Below, piece by piece: positions 18,960-25,942 of a stretch of 64,000 nucleotides of DNA. The stretch covers positions 94,940 to 158,939 of the forward strand of contig NZ_RHNY01000007.1 in NCBI RefSeq assembly GCF_003946345.1, given 5' to 3'. Numbering within the stretch: position 1 is the stretch's first letter; every line of letters begins with the position of its first letter. Below the pieces are notes generated by a model. That model made no database searches. It was not told the DNA's origin and was given only the letters and a program-made list of their open reading frames with translations. A program made the position numbers and the translations under genes. This DNA comes from Levilactobacillus tongjiangensis. GTDB taxonomy: Bacteria > Bacillota > Bacilli > Lactobacillales > Lactobacillaceae.

Positions 18960-20141
18960 TTAGATATCCTTTGAAATCCCCTTAAATACGCCCATGGCAC
19001 CCTCTGGGGTCTCTCGTGTATAAGAATCGGTCATAGTGATGCTTGCGTGACCAAGCCAATGCATGACGTCAGTTTCGGGTAGTTTTTCTGTTCGTGCCTT
19101 CGTCGCAAAGTAATGTCTTAGTAGGTGAGGATGTATTGTGATCCCTGATTTTTGGGACACTCTTCTCATCATGGTATTTGTATACTGTACGTGATATGGT
19201 TTTCCAGTTTTAGGATTCAACCACAAAAAATGGTCTTCCGGGGCCTCTATATTGTGGTCTTCAAGAATTCTGTTGGAATATAAGATTGCGTATTTTATGA
19301 GATCAACATATTCACCGGCAACCCAGATAGTCCGGTAAGATGATTCTGTTTTTAACCCGGTACCTGTCGGCTCATTGGCAGTTCGGGCTACATAAAATTT
19401 AATGCCACAAATATCTTTTTTGTTGACTTCATCACGTTGGAAAGTGAAAGACGATTTGGTGCGCAGACCCATCATCTCGCCTCGACGTTGACCCAATGTC
19501 ATCAGTTTAATGAATGCGTATTCGTATTTATTAAGTTGTTCCTTTGCGGTCTTCATGAACAAGTCAAAATCACTTTTGGTTAGGTCTTGGCTTTTGGCCG
19601 GTTTGCCACCAGTGATAACTATATGTCGCAACTTATTTTTTGTGATGACGTCATTAATTTCAGCGTCATTCATAGTTTGCTGCATTAGGGAATCGACACG
19701 ATGAAGCGTGCTTTTCGTGTAGCTGCCACTTAGCACAAGCTCATCTATGAAGTGCTGATACTGTGGACGAGTGATCTTTTGGATTTTTTGAGAGCCAAAT
19801 GATTTGCGAAAATGGGTATTATAGTAGGTCTTATTCGTGCTGGCTGTTGAATTCTTCCAGACACCCATACGTATTTTGCGTTCAGCCATTTGGTCAAAAT
19901 AATTGTTGAGTGAAATTTGTTTACGCTCAGCAGTCGCAATTGAGCCATCGAACAGACGGGTTTCAAATTTTCGTAAATCCTGTTCAGCATCTTGCCAGTT
20001 TAAAAAACCACTTGTTGAGTACCAGTCATCTTTGCCCATGGCGTTTCTGTACTGCTTGCGCACACTGTATCGCTTACCTCGCTTAGTTTCGTACCAGTAA
20101 ATATTGGGATGTTTTTTCATTGCATATCGCTTAATTGCCAT
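18960..20141 (-). CDS. int: Phage tyrosine recombinase (integrase)
   Basis: Site-specific integrase, 393 residues, reading toward guaA. The N-terminal 60 residues (YETKRGKRYSVRKQYRN, DWYSTSGF) look like an AP2-type arm-binding domain. A SAM-like core-binding domain spans roughly 75-175. The catalytic domain has Arg in LGQRRGE, HPHLLRH around residue 345, GHAS, and the nucleophile Tyr in DSYTRE near residue 378. AGGAGGAAT precedes the ATG. Its place next to guaA marks the left prophage end. Confidence 0.93.
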   Translation of the reverse strand: MAIKRYAMKKHPNIYWYETKRGKRYSVRKQYRNAMGKDDWYSTSGFLNWQDAEQDLRKFETRLFDGSIATAERKQISLNNYFDQMAERKIRMGVWKNSTASTNKTYYNTHFRKSFGSQKIQKITRPQYQHFIDELVLSGSYTKSTLHRVDSLMQQTMNDAEINDVITKNKLRHIVITGGKPAKSQDLTKSDFDLFMKTAKEQLNKYEYAFIKLMTLGQRRGEMMGLRTKSSFTFQRDEVNKKDICGIKFYVARTANEPTGTGLKTESSYRTIWVAGEYVDLIKYAILYSNRILEDHNIEAPEDHFLWLNPKTGKPYHVQYTNTMMRRVSQKSGITIHPHLLRHYFATKARTEKLPETDVMHWLGHASITMTDSYTRETPEGAMGVFKGISKDI

Positions 20142-20203
20142 GTCGATTCCTCCTAATGGAAATTAGTTAGCTTGACTTTTCCAAACGTACGTTCTTTTGA
20201 TGG

Positions 20204-20236
20204 CAAAAAAGAAAATCCCGGATAGGGACTTTTTTG
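20204..20236 (-). terminator. Terminator of the prophage tRNA pair
   Basis: On the minus strand AAAAGTCCC pairs with GGGATTTT across a short TATCC loop and is followed by CTTTTTT. It lies 10 bp past the tRNA genes. Confidence 0.7.
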
Positions 20237-20244
20237 TATTGCTA

Positions 20245-20318
20245 TGGACCTTGTTGGACTTGAACCAACGACCGGACGGTTATGAGCCGTCTGCTCTAAC
20301 CAACTGAGCTAAAGGTCC
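20245..20318 (-). tRNA. tRNA with CAT anticodon (Ile2-like or elongator Met)
   Basis: 74-nt cloverleaf without encoded CCA. Acceptor GGACCTT pairs with AAGGTCC, D stem GCTC/GAGC, anticodon stem GACGG/CCGTC with loop CTCATAA, T stem GTTGG/CCAAC. The body resembles the B. subtilis-type tRNA-Ile2, whose C34 is changed to lysidine to read AUA; elongator Met of these bacteria normally starts GGCGG. The amino acid is therefore probably isoleucine, but not proven. Confidence 0.85.
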
Positions 20319-20320
20319 AA

Positions 20321-20394
20321 TGAACCCTGCGAGAATCGAACTCGCAACCTACAGTTTAGGAAACTATTGCTCTATCCTGTTGAGCTAAGGGTTC
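20321..20394 (-). tRNA. tRNA-Arg (CCT)
   Basis: 74-nt cloverleaf, no encoded CCA, 2 bp upstream of the CAT tRNA on the same strand. Acceptor GAACCCT/AGGGTTC, D stem GCTC/GAGC, anticodon loop TTCCTAA giving CCT (reads AGG), T stem GCGAG/CTCGC. AGG and AUA are rare codons in these hosts, so the pair may support phage translation. Confidence 0.85.
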
Positions 20395-20447
20395 GGATAA
20401 TTGTAAATTCGTTTTCTAAATAAAAGCCCAATTAAGGGCTGTATTTG

Positions 20448-21215
20448 TTATCGTAATTCGAGAAGCTTTTTTTTATTATCCCAAGGCAATAGATTTATAC
20501 GTGCTTCATCTGCAATCTTTTGTGCTTTATCTGACACATTACCAACATTACTGTTGAAAATAATTGAATAAGTTGGGGTGTTATTCAGTTTGTTAGCTGT
20601 ACCACTTAGAATATCTGTAAATTTATAAGCATTAATCATAACTTCATTTATTGATATTTTTTGTTGAAAGTCAATCATTCGTTGGGGCCGATCCTTTTTT
20701 TCAGGAATAGTGTAATCTATTGAATATGAAACGCCACTTTTACCTTCTGCCGGCCAACCAGACAGGCCACCAAAATCATTTTCTCTGAAGTACGTGTATA
20801 TTTCTTCATAAAATAGACTTTCAACATTGGATTTTTTAGTATTGGACAGATCATTTATTTGAATCATTGCTGAAATTAGATTCTGTTTCATTGCAGGAAA
20901 GTTAGAAACTTTGCCACTAATCGAAAGAATATCATCAATCTGATCTATACCATATCTTTCTTTTATTTTATCAATAATCCGTTTTCTTGCGTATGAAGTT
21001 ACATCAATACCATATAAAAATAGATCCTCAAAGATGGTACCGTCATCGCTTATTCTTATCCGATCGGATGATAATGGTGTTACGTATATTCTCATATTGT
21101 CACCGATCATATTTTCAAATGGAGTAGTAATTTCATCGGATTCGTCGATAGTTTTGATTTTATATTGATTTCTAAGCCATGTGGCATAATCATCGAGCAT
21201 TTTATTGGTATTCAT
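20448..21215 (-). CDS. DUF1828/DUF1829 domain protein
   Basis: 255 residues. The N-terminal half (SSDRIRISDDGTIFEDLFLYGID) fits DUF1828 and the C-terminal half (MIDFQQKISINEVMINAYKF, YSIIFNSN) fits DUF1829. Function unknown. It lies 36 bp after the DUF6978-like gene, so the two form an operon in the prophage lysogeny block. The AT-rich, integrase-proximal setting is typical of phage cargo such as toxin-antitoxin or defence pairs, but no catalytic motif is evident. Confidence 0.75.
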   Translation of the reverse strand: MNTNKMLDDYATWLRNQYKIKTIDESDEITTPFENMIGDNMRIYVTPLSSDRIRISDDGTIFEDLFLYGIDVTSYARKRIIDKIKERYGIDQIDDILSISGKVSNFPAMKQNLISAMIQINDLSNTKKSNVESLFYEEIYTYFRENDFGGLSGWPAEGKSGVSYSIDYTIPEKKDRPQRMIDFQQKISINEVMINAYKFTDILSGTANKLNNTPTYSIIFNSNVGNVSDKAQKIADEARINLLPWDNKKKLLELR

Positions 21216-21251
21216 GTAATTTCACCTCCGTTTACTTAATTATAGTGGCCA

Positions 21252-21674
21252 TTATACAGTTGATAGAGAAATAGATAAATCACTAAGCTCAAAATTATTA
21301 TATTTTAAAAAGGTAGCCAAAGACTCAATGATATCGGAAGTTTGATTGTAATTTTCGATATCTGACAGTGGAATTGCATCAAGTCCATCGTTATGTTCTT
21401 CATCAAAGATATGAACGTGAGGTGTGGGGATACCCTCATGAGTCGCACCAATGAGATCAATACGTATCATGATGCTTTTATACATCAGTACGTAGGAAAG
21501 GTCATTCTTTCGGATATGTCCCTTGCGTACCTGTATGACTCTGAACTCTTTATCTGGATCAAAGGTGGCATGACCTTTGATAATCTTTTGCGCTCCCTGC
21601 GGAGCACAGTAAATTTTATTTCGGTTGACAGTTTTAGGGTAATCATGTATTTTTTGATATTCATCATTCTCCAT
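21252..21674 (-). CDS. DUF6978-like protein paired with DUF1828 gene
   Basis: 140 residues. The middle (YVLMYKSIMIRIDLIGATHEG followed after two residues by PHVHIFDE) matches my memory of the DUF6978 family. HVHIF gives two histidines in a row pattern, but no family activity is known to me. The start has AGGAGGTGGCAC 6 bp upstream. It leads a two-gene unit with the DUF1828 protein. The unit reads away from the repressor genes and may be expressed in the lysogen. Confidence 0.7.
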   Translation of the reverse strand: MENDEYQKIHDYPKTVNRNKIYCAPQGAQKIIKGHATFDPDKEFRVIQVRKGHIRKNDLSYVLMYKSIMIRIDLIGATHEGIPTPHVHIFDEEHNDGLDAIPLSDIENYNQTSDIIESLATFLKYNNFELSDLSISLSTV

Positions 21675-21705
21675 TGTGCCACCTCCTTTAATTTATTCTA
21701 TATTT

Positions 21706-21730
21706 CTCCCCGGAATCGAACCGAGGGGAG
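21706..21730 (-). other. tRNA 3' fragment or T-arm mimic
   Basis: On the minus strand CTCGG-TTCGATT-CCGGG is a perfect TPsiC arm with the canonical seven-base loop, extended outward by CCC/GGG and CTC/GAG-type pairs. No D arm, anticodon arm or 5' acceptor is present. It lies between the exported-protein gene and the DUF6978 gene. It may be a relic of an old tRNA attachment site or a structured transcript end. Confidence 0.5.
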
Positions 21731-21749
21731 TCACCGGACAGAAGCTATG

Positions 21750-22646
21750 TTATCTATCTTTAACCCAGCCGCTATTAGTAAATTTCCAACTTTTAAGAAT
21801 TAGAACTCCTGTTTTATAATGTTCTACTTTATCCCAGTACTTAGATTTTGAATATTTGTCTCCATGACGCATAACGATTTTTGATCTTGATGTAGGACTG
21901 TACGGTGAGCTAATACGATTACCGTCTTTCCATGAGTTGAATGATTGAAAACCAGAGTTGTCCTTTTGATAATAGGTTTTTCCGTTCACTCGAATTCTTA
22001 TGACATCGTTGCTTTCACTATCCCACTTTGCATAATACTTTTTATAGATACTTTTTACCGTGATGTAGTGTCCAGACTTACTGTTGGCATCACTGGCTGA
22101 TGTGTAAAGTTTCTGAGGGCCTTCGTCTGCTTGTAAGTATGCCGGTGTATATTTGTCGTAATAGTATCCGTTGAATTTTGAAGCCTTGTATTTCACAGAG
22201 GGGTGTTTGGCAATTGCCTTTGTCTTATACCAGTAGTCCACATACGTTCCGGTATCTGGTATTTCATGCCACGGTTGTTTAATAGCAGGATGACCTTTAT
22301 GGTTAACGCGTTTCCACATACCCTCATCATCAGTTCCGTATTTACCGATTCTGTAATACCCCTTTGGTGTTTTTGACACATACATATCGGCGTGTCCATT
22401 TGCATAGGAGGGGAACTTTACTCCTGAGTAGCTGCTGGTTCCATTTATTCCGGAAATTTTAAAATGATAAGTAGTAGCAGTTAATTTTTCATAGCTGTCA
22501 TAAAATGGGTCATAATGATACCAAGTTCCCCTCAGTGATGAAGGGACTTTTACGGCCTTAGCACTGGCATTTGAGTCTGTGAATCCAAGCGCAAATCCTG
22601 TGGATAGTGTTAGTAATCCAATGAATGCGAAAATATGTTTTTTCAT
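21750..22646 (-). CDS. Exported prophage protein, function unknown
   Basis: 298 residues with a clear signal peptide: KKH start, hydrophobic IFAFIGLLTLSTGFALGF, cleavage around NASAKA. The mature part is rich in Tyr, Lys, Ser and Trp with repeated YYxK-like strands, as in small secreted lactobacillus proteins with beta-rich wall-binding modules. It sits between the repressor block and the integrase, the usual place of lysogenic conversion genes. Superinfection exclusion or host surface change is a guess. TCAGGAGGAAAGC precedes the ATG. Confidence 0.8.
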   Translation of the reverse strand: MKKHIFAFIGLLTLSTGFALGFTDSNASAKAVKVPSSLRGTWYHYDPFYDSYEKLTATTYHFKISGINGTSSYSGVKFPSYANGHADMYVSKTPKGYYRIGKYGTDDEGMWKRVNHKGHPAIKQPWHEIPDTGTYVDYWYKTKAIAKHPSVKYKASKFNGYYYDKYTPAYLQADEGPQKLYTSASDANSKSGHYITVKSIYKKYYAKWDSESNDVIRIRVNGKTYYQKDNSGFQSFNSWKDGNRISSPYSPTSRSKIVMRHGDKYSKSKYWDKVEHYKTGVLILKSWKFTNSGWVKDR

Positions 22647-22741
22647 GCTTTCCTCCTGAAATATGTACAGCTTTTAACGTCATCGGGTGTGGACGGAAAT
22701 ATTAGTCTCTAACGCATTAAAATCTAATCAATACGTTTCTT

Positions 22742-23152
22742 CTAGTTATTGATACACTTTTTAAATCGTGAAATTACAGCATTTAGTAGATAGCTAGGTA
22801 TGCCAAATTGTTCCATAAATGGGGATACATTATTGAAGGTATATCCAGTAACATCAACATAAATAGGAATTAGAATGTCTAATCCAGTCATGTTCGCCGC
22901 ACGTTCATACTTTGACTTGTTTGAGAAGCTAGAATAGTAGAGTGTTCCTTCATCGCCATTAACGACGTGTCCTATTTCGTGAGCCATTTGGAATGGTATT
23001 TCTTTTTCCTCATGCCAATTCGTATTAACAACAATTGTTTTAGTATCAGGGCGAGATGCAGAAGGAGTATGGCTGTCAAAATGGCTGGTCAAAATTACGG
23101 TTATTTTATGATCGTATGCGTATTTCATAAGATTGACGATAATTACGTCCAT
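22742..23152 (-). CDS. ImmA/IrrE-type zinc metallopeptidase
   Basis: 136 residues with the zinc motif MAHEIGHVVNGDEG. ImmA-type peptidases cut the neighbouring repressor after DNA damage or signals and so switch on the prophage. I start it at the ATG at 23152, 4 bases after the repressor stop, rather than at an earlier codon inside the repressor gene. The tight spacing supports coupled translation and an ImmR-ImmA-like induction circuit. Confidence 0.87.
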   Translation of the reverse strand: MDVIIVNLMKYAYDHKITVILTSHFDSHTPSASRPDTKTIVVNTNWHEEKEIPFQMAHEIGHVVNGDEGTLYYSSFSNKSKYERAANMTGLDILIPIYVDVTGYTFNNVSPFMEQFGIPSYLLNAVISRFKKCINN

Positions 23153-23156
23153 ACAG

Positions 23157-23540
23157 CTAGTCCTTCTTCCCACCCCTGAGCAAGCGCTCCATATACTTTA
23201 AGTCTTCATCAGGTATAATTCGACCTTCAAAGGTCATAATTTTCTTTTTATCGTTGATTTGGTCCTTAAGGTCGACGTATTCTGGCTTGTCAGTTTCTTT
23301 AGTGGCAAGGTCGCTGTTATTTATTCCTGCCATGACAAATATTTGCTCTTTAGAAACGCGCAACCCCTTTGCCATTTTCTCAAGTGTAATGGGTTTAGGG
23401 ATATTTCTTTTCCCATTCTCTACCTGAGACCAGAAGGAGTTCGAGAGGTTAGCTTGAAGTGCAGCTTGTCGAATTGTGAATCCTTTTTCGTTTCTCAGCT
23501 TTTTCAGCTGAGAACCAAATTTTGTTTTATCTACTGTCAT
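23157..23540 (-). CDS. XRE-family CI-like prophage repressor
   Basis: 127 residues. Residues 7-65 form a helix-turn-helix of the XRE type (FTIRQAALQANLSNSFWSQVENGKR). The rest has no LexA-type self-cleavage domain, which fits regulation by the separate ImmA peptidase encoded next. It reads leftward from the divergent control region with three operator-like repeats. A GTG nine bases earlier is possible; I prefer the ATG giving MTVDKTKFG. Confidence 0.87.
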   Translation of the reverse strand: MTVDKTKFGSQLKKLRNEKGFTIRQAALQANLSNSFWSQVENGKRNIPKPITLEKMAKGLRVSKEQIFVMAGINNSDLATKETDKPEYVDLKDQINDKKKIMTFEGRIIPDEDLKYMERLLRGGKKD

Positions 23541-23574
23541 TGATTTCACAGCCTTTCTACGACATTAGTATAAC

Positions 23575-23643
23575 AAAAGAGAAACAAAATAATATCAAAA
23601 GTAAAACAAAAATAGCAATATATGGTTGCAAAAGTGAAACAAG
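23575..23643 (+). promoter_or_regulatory. CI/Cro operator cluster
   Basis: Three direct copies of AAAAGWRAAACAAR lie at 23575-23588, 23597-23610 and 23630-23643 between the divergent ci and cro genes. A fourth copy is inside cro at 23898-23911. All point the same way. They are the most likely repressor binding sites. Confidence 0.65.
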
Positions 23644-23681
23644 AGATGTATATTAGATATGTAATCAAGGAGGTGGTATTG

Positions 23682-23939
23682 ATGAAGATGCGATTAATTA
23701 GTCCTGATAGTCTCCGCGAGCGTATTGCACTTAGCGGTTATTCTCAAAATGGATTTTCGCGTCATATCAACGTTACTAGTGGGTATTTATCATTGGTTCT
23801 TAATCAAGAAGTGGATCCTTCACCAGTAATAGCAAAGAAAATTTCTAAGGGCGTCGGTGCTGAAATAGCAGATCTTTTTTTTGCACTTGATGGGCGCAAA
23901 AGTGAAACAAACTCTACTGAACCTGAGGAGGTGAGCTGA
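23682..23939 (+). CDS. Cro-like helix-turn-helix regulator
   Basis: 85 residues. SPDSLRERIALSGYSQNGFS and NVTSGYLSLVLNQEVDPSP make a XRE-like fold common in phage Cro or early regulators. Start chosen at 23682 because AGGAGGTGG is 6 bp upstream. It is the first rightward gene and contains the fourth operator-like repeat near its 3' end, which could let CI or Cro block transcription inside the gene. The stop overlaps the next ATG. Confidence 0.8.
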   Translation: MKMRLISPDSLRERIALSGYSQNGFSRHINVTSGYLSLVLNQEVDPSPVIAKKISKGVGAEIADLFFALDGRKSETNSTEPEEVS

Positions 23940-23942
23940 TGA
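23923..23942 (+). repeat. Leader repeat 1 (ribosome site plus start codon)
   Basis: CTGAGGAGGTGAGCTGATGA. The same 20 bases occur at 24457-24476 and 25106-25125, each time forming the ribosome site and ATG of a small plus-strand gene. Here the first TGA is the cro stop codon. Confidence 0.85.
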
Positions 23943-24088
23943 AAGAAAAGAAAACTGGGGAGTCGTTCGGCTTAATCGATTCCGTAATGATTTTTTTAAA
24001 TCAACATCAGCGATTCGCTAACGTTTGGTTACCAGTTTTGTTAGCCACGGCCACCAGTTTGGCGTGTTTATGGCTATCGACACAATAA
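23939..24088 (+). CDS. Small membrane protein following Cro
   Basis: 49 residues: a charged start (KEKKTGESF), then a hydrophobic helix VWLPVLLATATSLACLWL near the C-terminus. Not recognised. Its ATG overlaps the Cro stop (TGATG), and it begins with the 20-bp leader repeat shared by two later genes. Its 3' end overlaps the minus-strand gene at 24018 by 71 bp, tail to tail. Confidence 0.55.
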   Translation: MKEKKTGESFGLIDSVMIFLNQHQRFANVWLPVLLATATSLACLWLSTQ

Positions 24089-24356
24089 TGGGCAATATGA
24101 CACTTTTGTAGAAGGTTTGTTTGCGAAATTCGAATTGGTTTTCAAAGTAATGCAGACCATGTTCTGTCAAAACGTATCGTTGAGCCTTATTAATTTCGAT
24201 GTAATTATTGTGAACTAAGTATTCAAGAGCGCTGTTAAAGTCTTGATATGAAATTCGATTTATTTTAAAAATGATCGGATCGGAATAAGCAAAGGACCTA
24301 AGTTCCTGAATGTTAATTATGTCGGCGCCAAGCATCGTTTTGTGGCAAAGGTGCAA
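24018..24356 (-). CDS. Small prophage cargo protein with winged-helix-like part and membrane tail
   Basis: 112 residues, not recognised. Residues 25-75 (ISYQDFNSALEYLVHNNYIE and YVLTEHGLHYFE) look like a short winged helix of the kind seen in DUF2513 and related small phage proteins. The C-terminal third is hydrophobic (SVILPIIVSIAINTPNWWPW). It runs against the rightward early genes and converges with the small membrane gene before it. Confidence 0.6.
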   Translation of the reverse strand: MHLCHKTMLGADIINIQELRSFAYSDPIIFKINRISYQDFNSALEYLVHNNYIEINKAQRYVLTEHGLHYFENQFEFRKQTFYKSVILPIIVSIAINTPNWWPWLTKLVTKR

Positions 24357-24456
24357 GACAATGCGTGCCTTTTTATAAAGAATTTCGATAGTAATCGCTC
24401 CCTTTTGATAATACCTAATTGTCTCATAAAGAGGACGACTACTAAAACGAGTAAAT

Positions 24457-24476
24457 CTGAGGAGGTGAGCTGATGA
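24457..24476 (+). repeat. Leader repeat 2
   Basis: Second exact copy of CTGAGGAGGTGAGCTGATGA, giving the ribosome site and start of the 65-residue gene that follows. In this copy the cryptic TGA before ATG does not end a preceding gene. Confidence 0.85.
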
Positions 24477-24670
24477 AAAAGCATGAAGTGATTCATTTTT
24501 ACAAGTCAGGTGGTTTTAATCACTTGGTAAATGTCTCTGTTGATGATAATTTGTTTGCCGCAGTTACCTTTACTGATAGTGAGATGAAACGAATTGAACA
24601 AAAATATCCACTAGCAAAGGATAATCTGTTTGCACTAGTGGACGGTGTAGAAATTAAATTAAAAAGCTAA
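24473..24670 (+). CDS. Small prophage protein, unknown
   Basis: 65 residues: KKHEVIHFYKSGGFNHLVNV then VDDNLFAAVTFTDSEMKRIE. Not recognised; no signal or membrane segment. It starts with the shared leader repeat and its stop overlaps the stop of the minus-strand DUF2513 gene by 4 bp, so the two are a tail-to-tail pair. Confidence 0.6.
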   Translation: MKKHEVIHFYKSGGFNHLVNVSVDDNLFAAVTFTDSEMKRIEQKYPLAKDNLFALVDGVEIKLKS

Positions 24671-25047
24671 AGACCGAATTTGTTTTCAATTAGCTTAGCT
24701 GCAACTGAGCTAAAAATGTTTAATGAAGCAGAACCCATCTTAGAAGCAATTGTAGATTTAGTTTCCTCCCAATTCGTGTTATCTCGGATATTGTCGAGAA
24801 ATTCATGACCTTTGTACGTAATCTTCGTAAAGGCATAAGCATCAGGCATCTGTTGATACTTTCTGCCATCAACGAAGCCACCATCTATCAGTTCGATAAA
24901 AGTATAGTAAAACGTATCTAGGTCAAAAAGATCAGAGATATTAGAGGATTCAATTACTTGCTGCAAGTCCGATTCCGAGCCACCGTCATAAGGAACGAGT
25001 TCTAATAGTAAGAGCAAATCTCTGACACATTCATGATTAAGTTTCAT
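24667..25047 (-). CDS. DUF2513-like protein
   Basis: 126 residues resembling DUF2513 (MKLNHECVRDLLLLLE, and YKGHEFLDNIRDNTNW). The family is common in phages and mobile elements; the fold is a winged helix and the role is unknown. It has its own promoter region with an extended -10, TGGTACAAT, and AAGGAGGTGATAA as ribosome site. Both features recur before the next minus-strand gene. Confidence 0.75.
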   Translation of the reverse strand: MKLNHECVRDLLLLLELVPYDGGSESDLQQVIESSNISDLFDLDTFYYTFIELIDGGFVDGRKYQQMPDAYAFTKITYKGHEFLDNIRDNTNWEETKSTIASKMGSASLNIFSSVAAKLIENKFGL

Positions 25048-25105
25048 AATTTATCACCTCCTTCAAGTATCAATTGTACCAGAGAAGGTGAGTGATATCG
25101 GTAGC

Positions 25106-25125
25106 CTGAGGAGGTGAGCTGATGA
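25106..25125 (+). repeat. Leader repeat 3
   Basis: Third exact copy of CTGAGGAGGTGAGCTGATGA, at the start of the 61-residue gene. Confidence 0.85.
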
Positions 25126-25307
25126 AGAAAGAAGAGTTCGAAAGCGCAGTTCTTACAGAACTTCGTAGTTTAAACAAAACGCTCAAGATTATCGCTAGTA
25201 ACCAAGAGCGTCACGAAACGCCATTGTCATCGGAAGAATTGTCCAAAATAGTCAAAAATGACATCCGGCAAAGCATGAGAAGCGTAGAGAAAGAATTACT
25301 TAGCTGA
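25122..25307 (+). CDS. Small coiled prophage protein, unknown
   Basis: 61 residues, highly charged and helical: KKEEFESAVLTELRSLNKTL and SSEELSKIVKNDIRQSMRSV. Not recognised. It begins with leader repeat 3 and overlaps the minus-strand gene at 25296 by 12 bp, tail to tail. Confidence 0.55.
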   Translation: MKKEEFESAVLTELRSLNKTLKIIASNQERHETPLSSEELSKIVKNDIRQSMRSVEKELLS

Positions 25308-25544
25308 TGTGTCGTCAACTAAGAACTCTTCTAGAAGGTTATGAACTGCTCGAAGAGTGGATACTTGAAAGCTGCTGCTAACTTTAGTGGCGATCTTTGA
25401 TGCTATGAGATTACTATCCGAATTATTGTTAATGATTTCGCTTACGGAATCTCCAATTGTTGATACAAACTTTTCAGTATTCTGGTCGTCCAAGGCAGTT
25501 TCAACAATTTTGTTGAAGCGCTCTTCAAATTCTGCTTTTTCCAT
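25296..25544 (-). CDS. Small prophage protein, unknown
   Basis: 82 residues, helical and acidic (EKAEFEERFNKIVETALDDQ, SVSEIINNNSDSNLIASKIA). Not recognised. The start at 25544 has AAGGAGGTGATAATC directly before it, with TGGTACAATT as extended -10 upstream, the same arrangement as for the DUF2513 gene. It is the third minus-strand cargo gene of the array. Confidence 0.6.
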   Translation of the reverse strand: MEKAEFEERFNKIVETALDDQNTEKFVSTIGDSVSEIINNNSDSNLIASKIATKVSSSFQVSTLRAVHNLLEEFLVDDTSAK

Positions 25545-25621
25545 GATTATCACCTCCTTACGCACTAATTGTACCAAAAGAGGTGGCTAATATTAACGTT
25601 TCAAAGAACGGGGGTGACACT

Positions 25622-25684
25622 ATGCTCCAAGTTCTAGCAGCAGGATTACTAATTCTTGTGATTGGACACTGCTCATCAAACTAA
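25622..25684 (+). CDS. Tiny hydrophobic peptide
   Basis: Possible 20-residue peptide, MLQVLAAGLLILVIGHCSSN, with GGGGGTGAC 7 bp upstream. It is almost a single membrane helix. Whether it is translated cannot be judged from sequence alone. It precedes the next small gene by 18 bp. Confidence 0.35.
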   Translation: MLQVLAAGLLILVIGHCSSN

Positions 25685-25702
25685 ATTTTAGGAGGAAACA
25701 CT

Positions 25703-25876
25703 ATGGATTTATCAATTGAGGAAACAATCGAACAGGTCGCAATGAATAGCCGTTGGTCAGTTAAACAATTGGAGTTATTGCGTAAGGTTCATGGCGACGA
25801 GTTCATCAAGAGCGTGTTTGTTCTTGAATGTGACGCCGAAGAAACACAGCTTAACGACGCAATGGCCATTCAATAG
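25703..25876 (+). CDS. Small prophage protein, unknown
   Basis: 57 residues, acidic and helical (DLSIEETIEQVAMNSRWSVK). TTAGGAGGAAACACT precedes the ATG. Not recognised. First of the early genes to the right of the cargo array, all on the plus strand from here to the lysis genes. Confidence 0.55.
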   Translation: MDLSIEETIEQVAMNSRWSVKQLELLRKVHGDEFIKSVFVLECDAEETQLNDAMAIQ

Positions 25877-25942
25877 TCTAATCGTATCAAACTATCGAAG
25901 AAAAAATTGCGATATGTTTTCCGTTATGGGGAGTGATGTTTA

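Noticed and set aside
21393..21803. 136-residue plus-strand frame in the lysogeny block
   Set aside because: Antisense to the DUF6978 gene, which has a good ribosome site and family-like sequence.
23575..23643. Short CRISPR-like array from A-rich repeats
   Set aside because: Only three 14-bp repeats with unequal 8-20 bp gaps in a ci-cro control region; operators fit better. No CRISPR array or cas gene was seen in the window.
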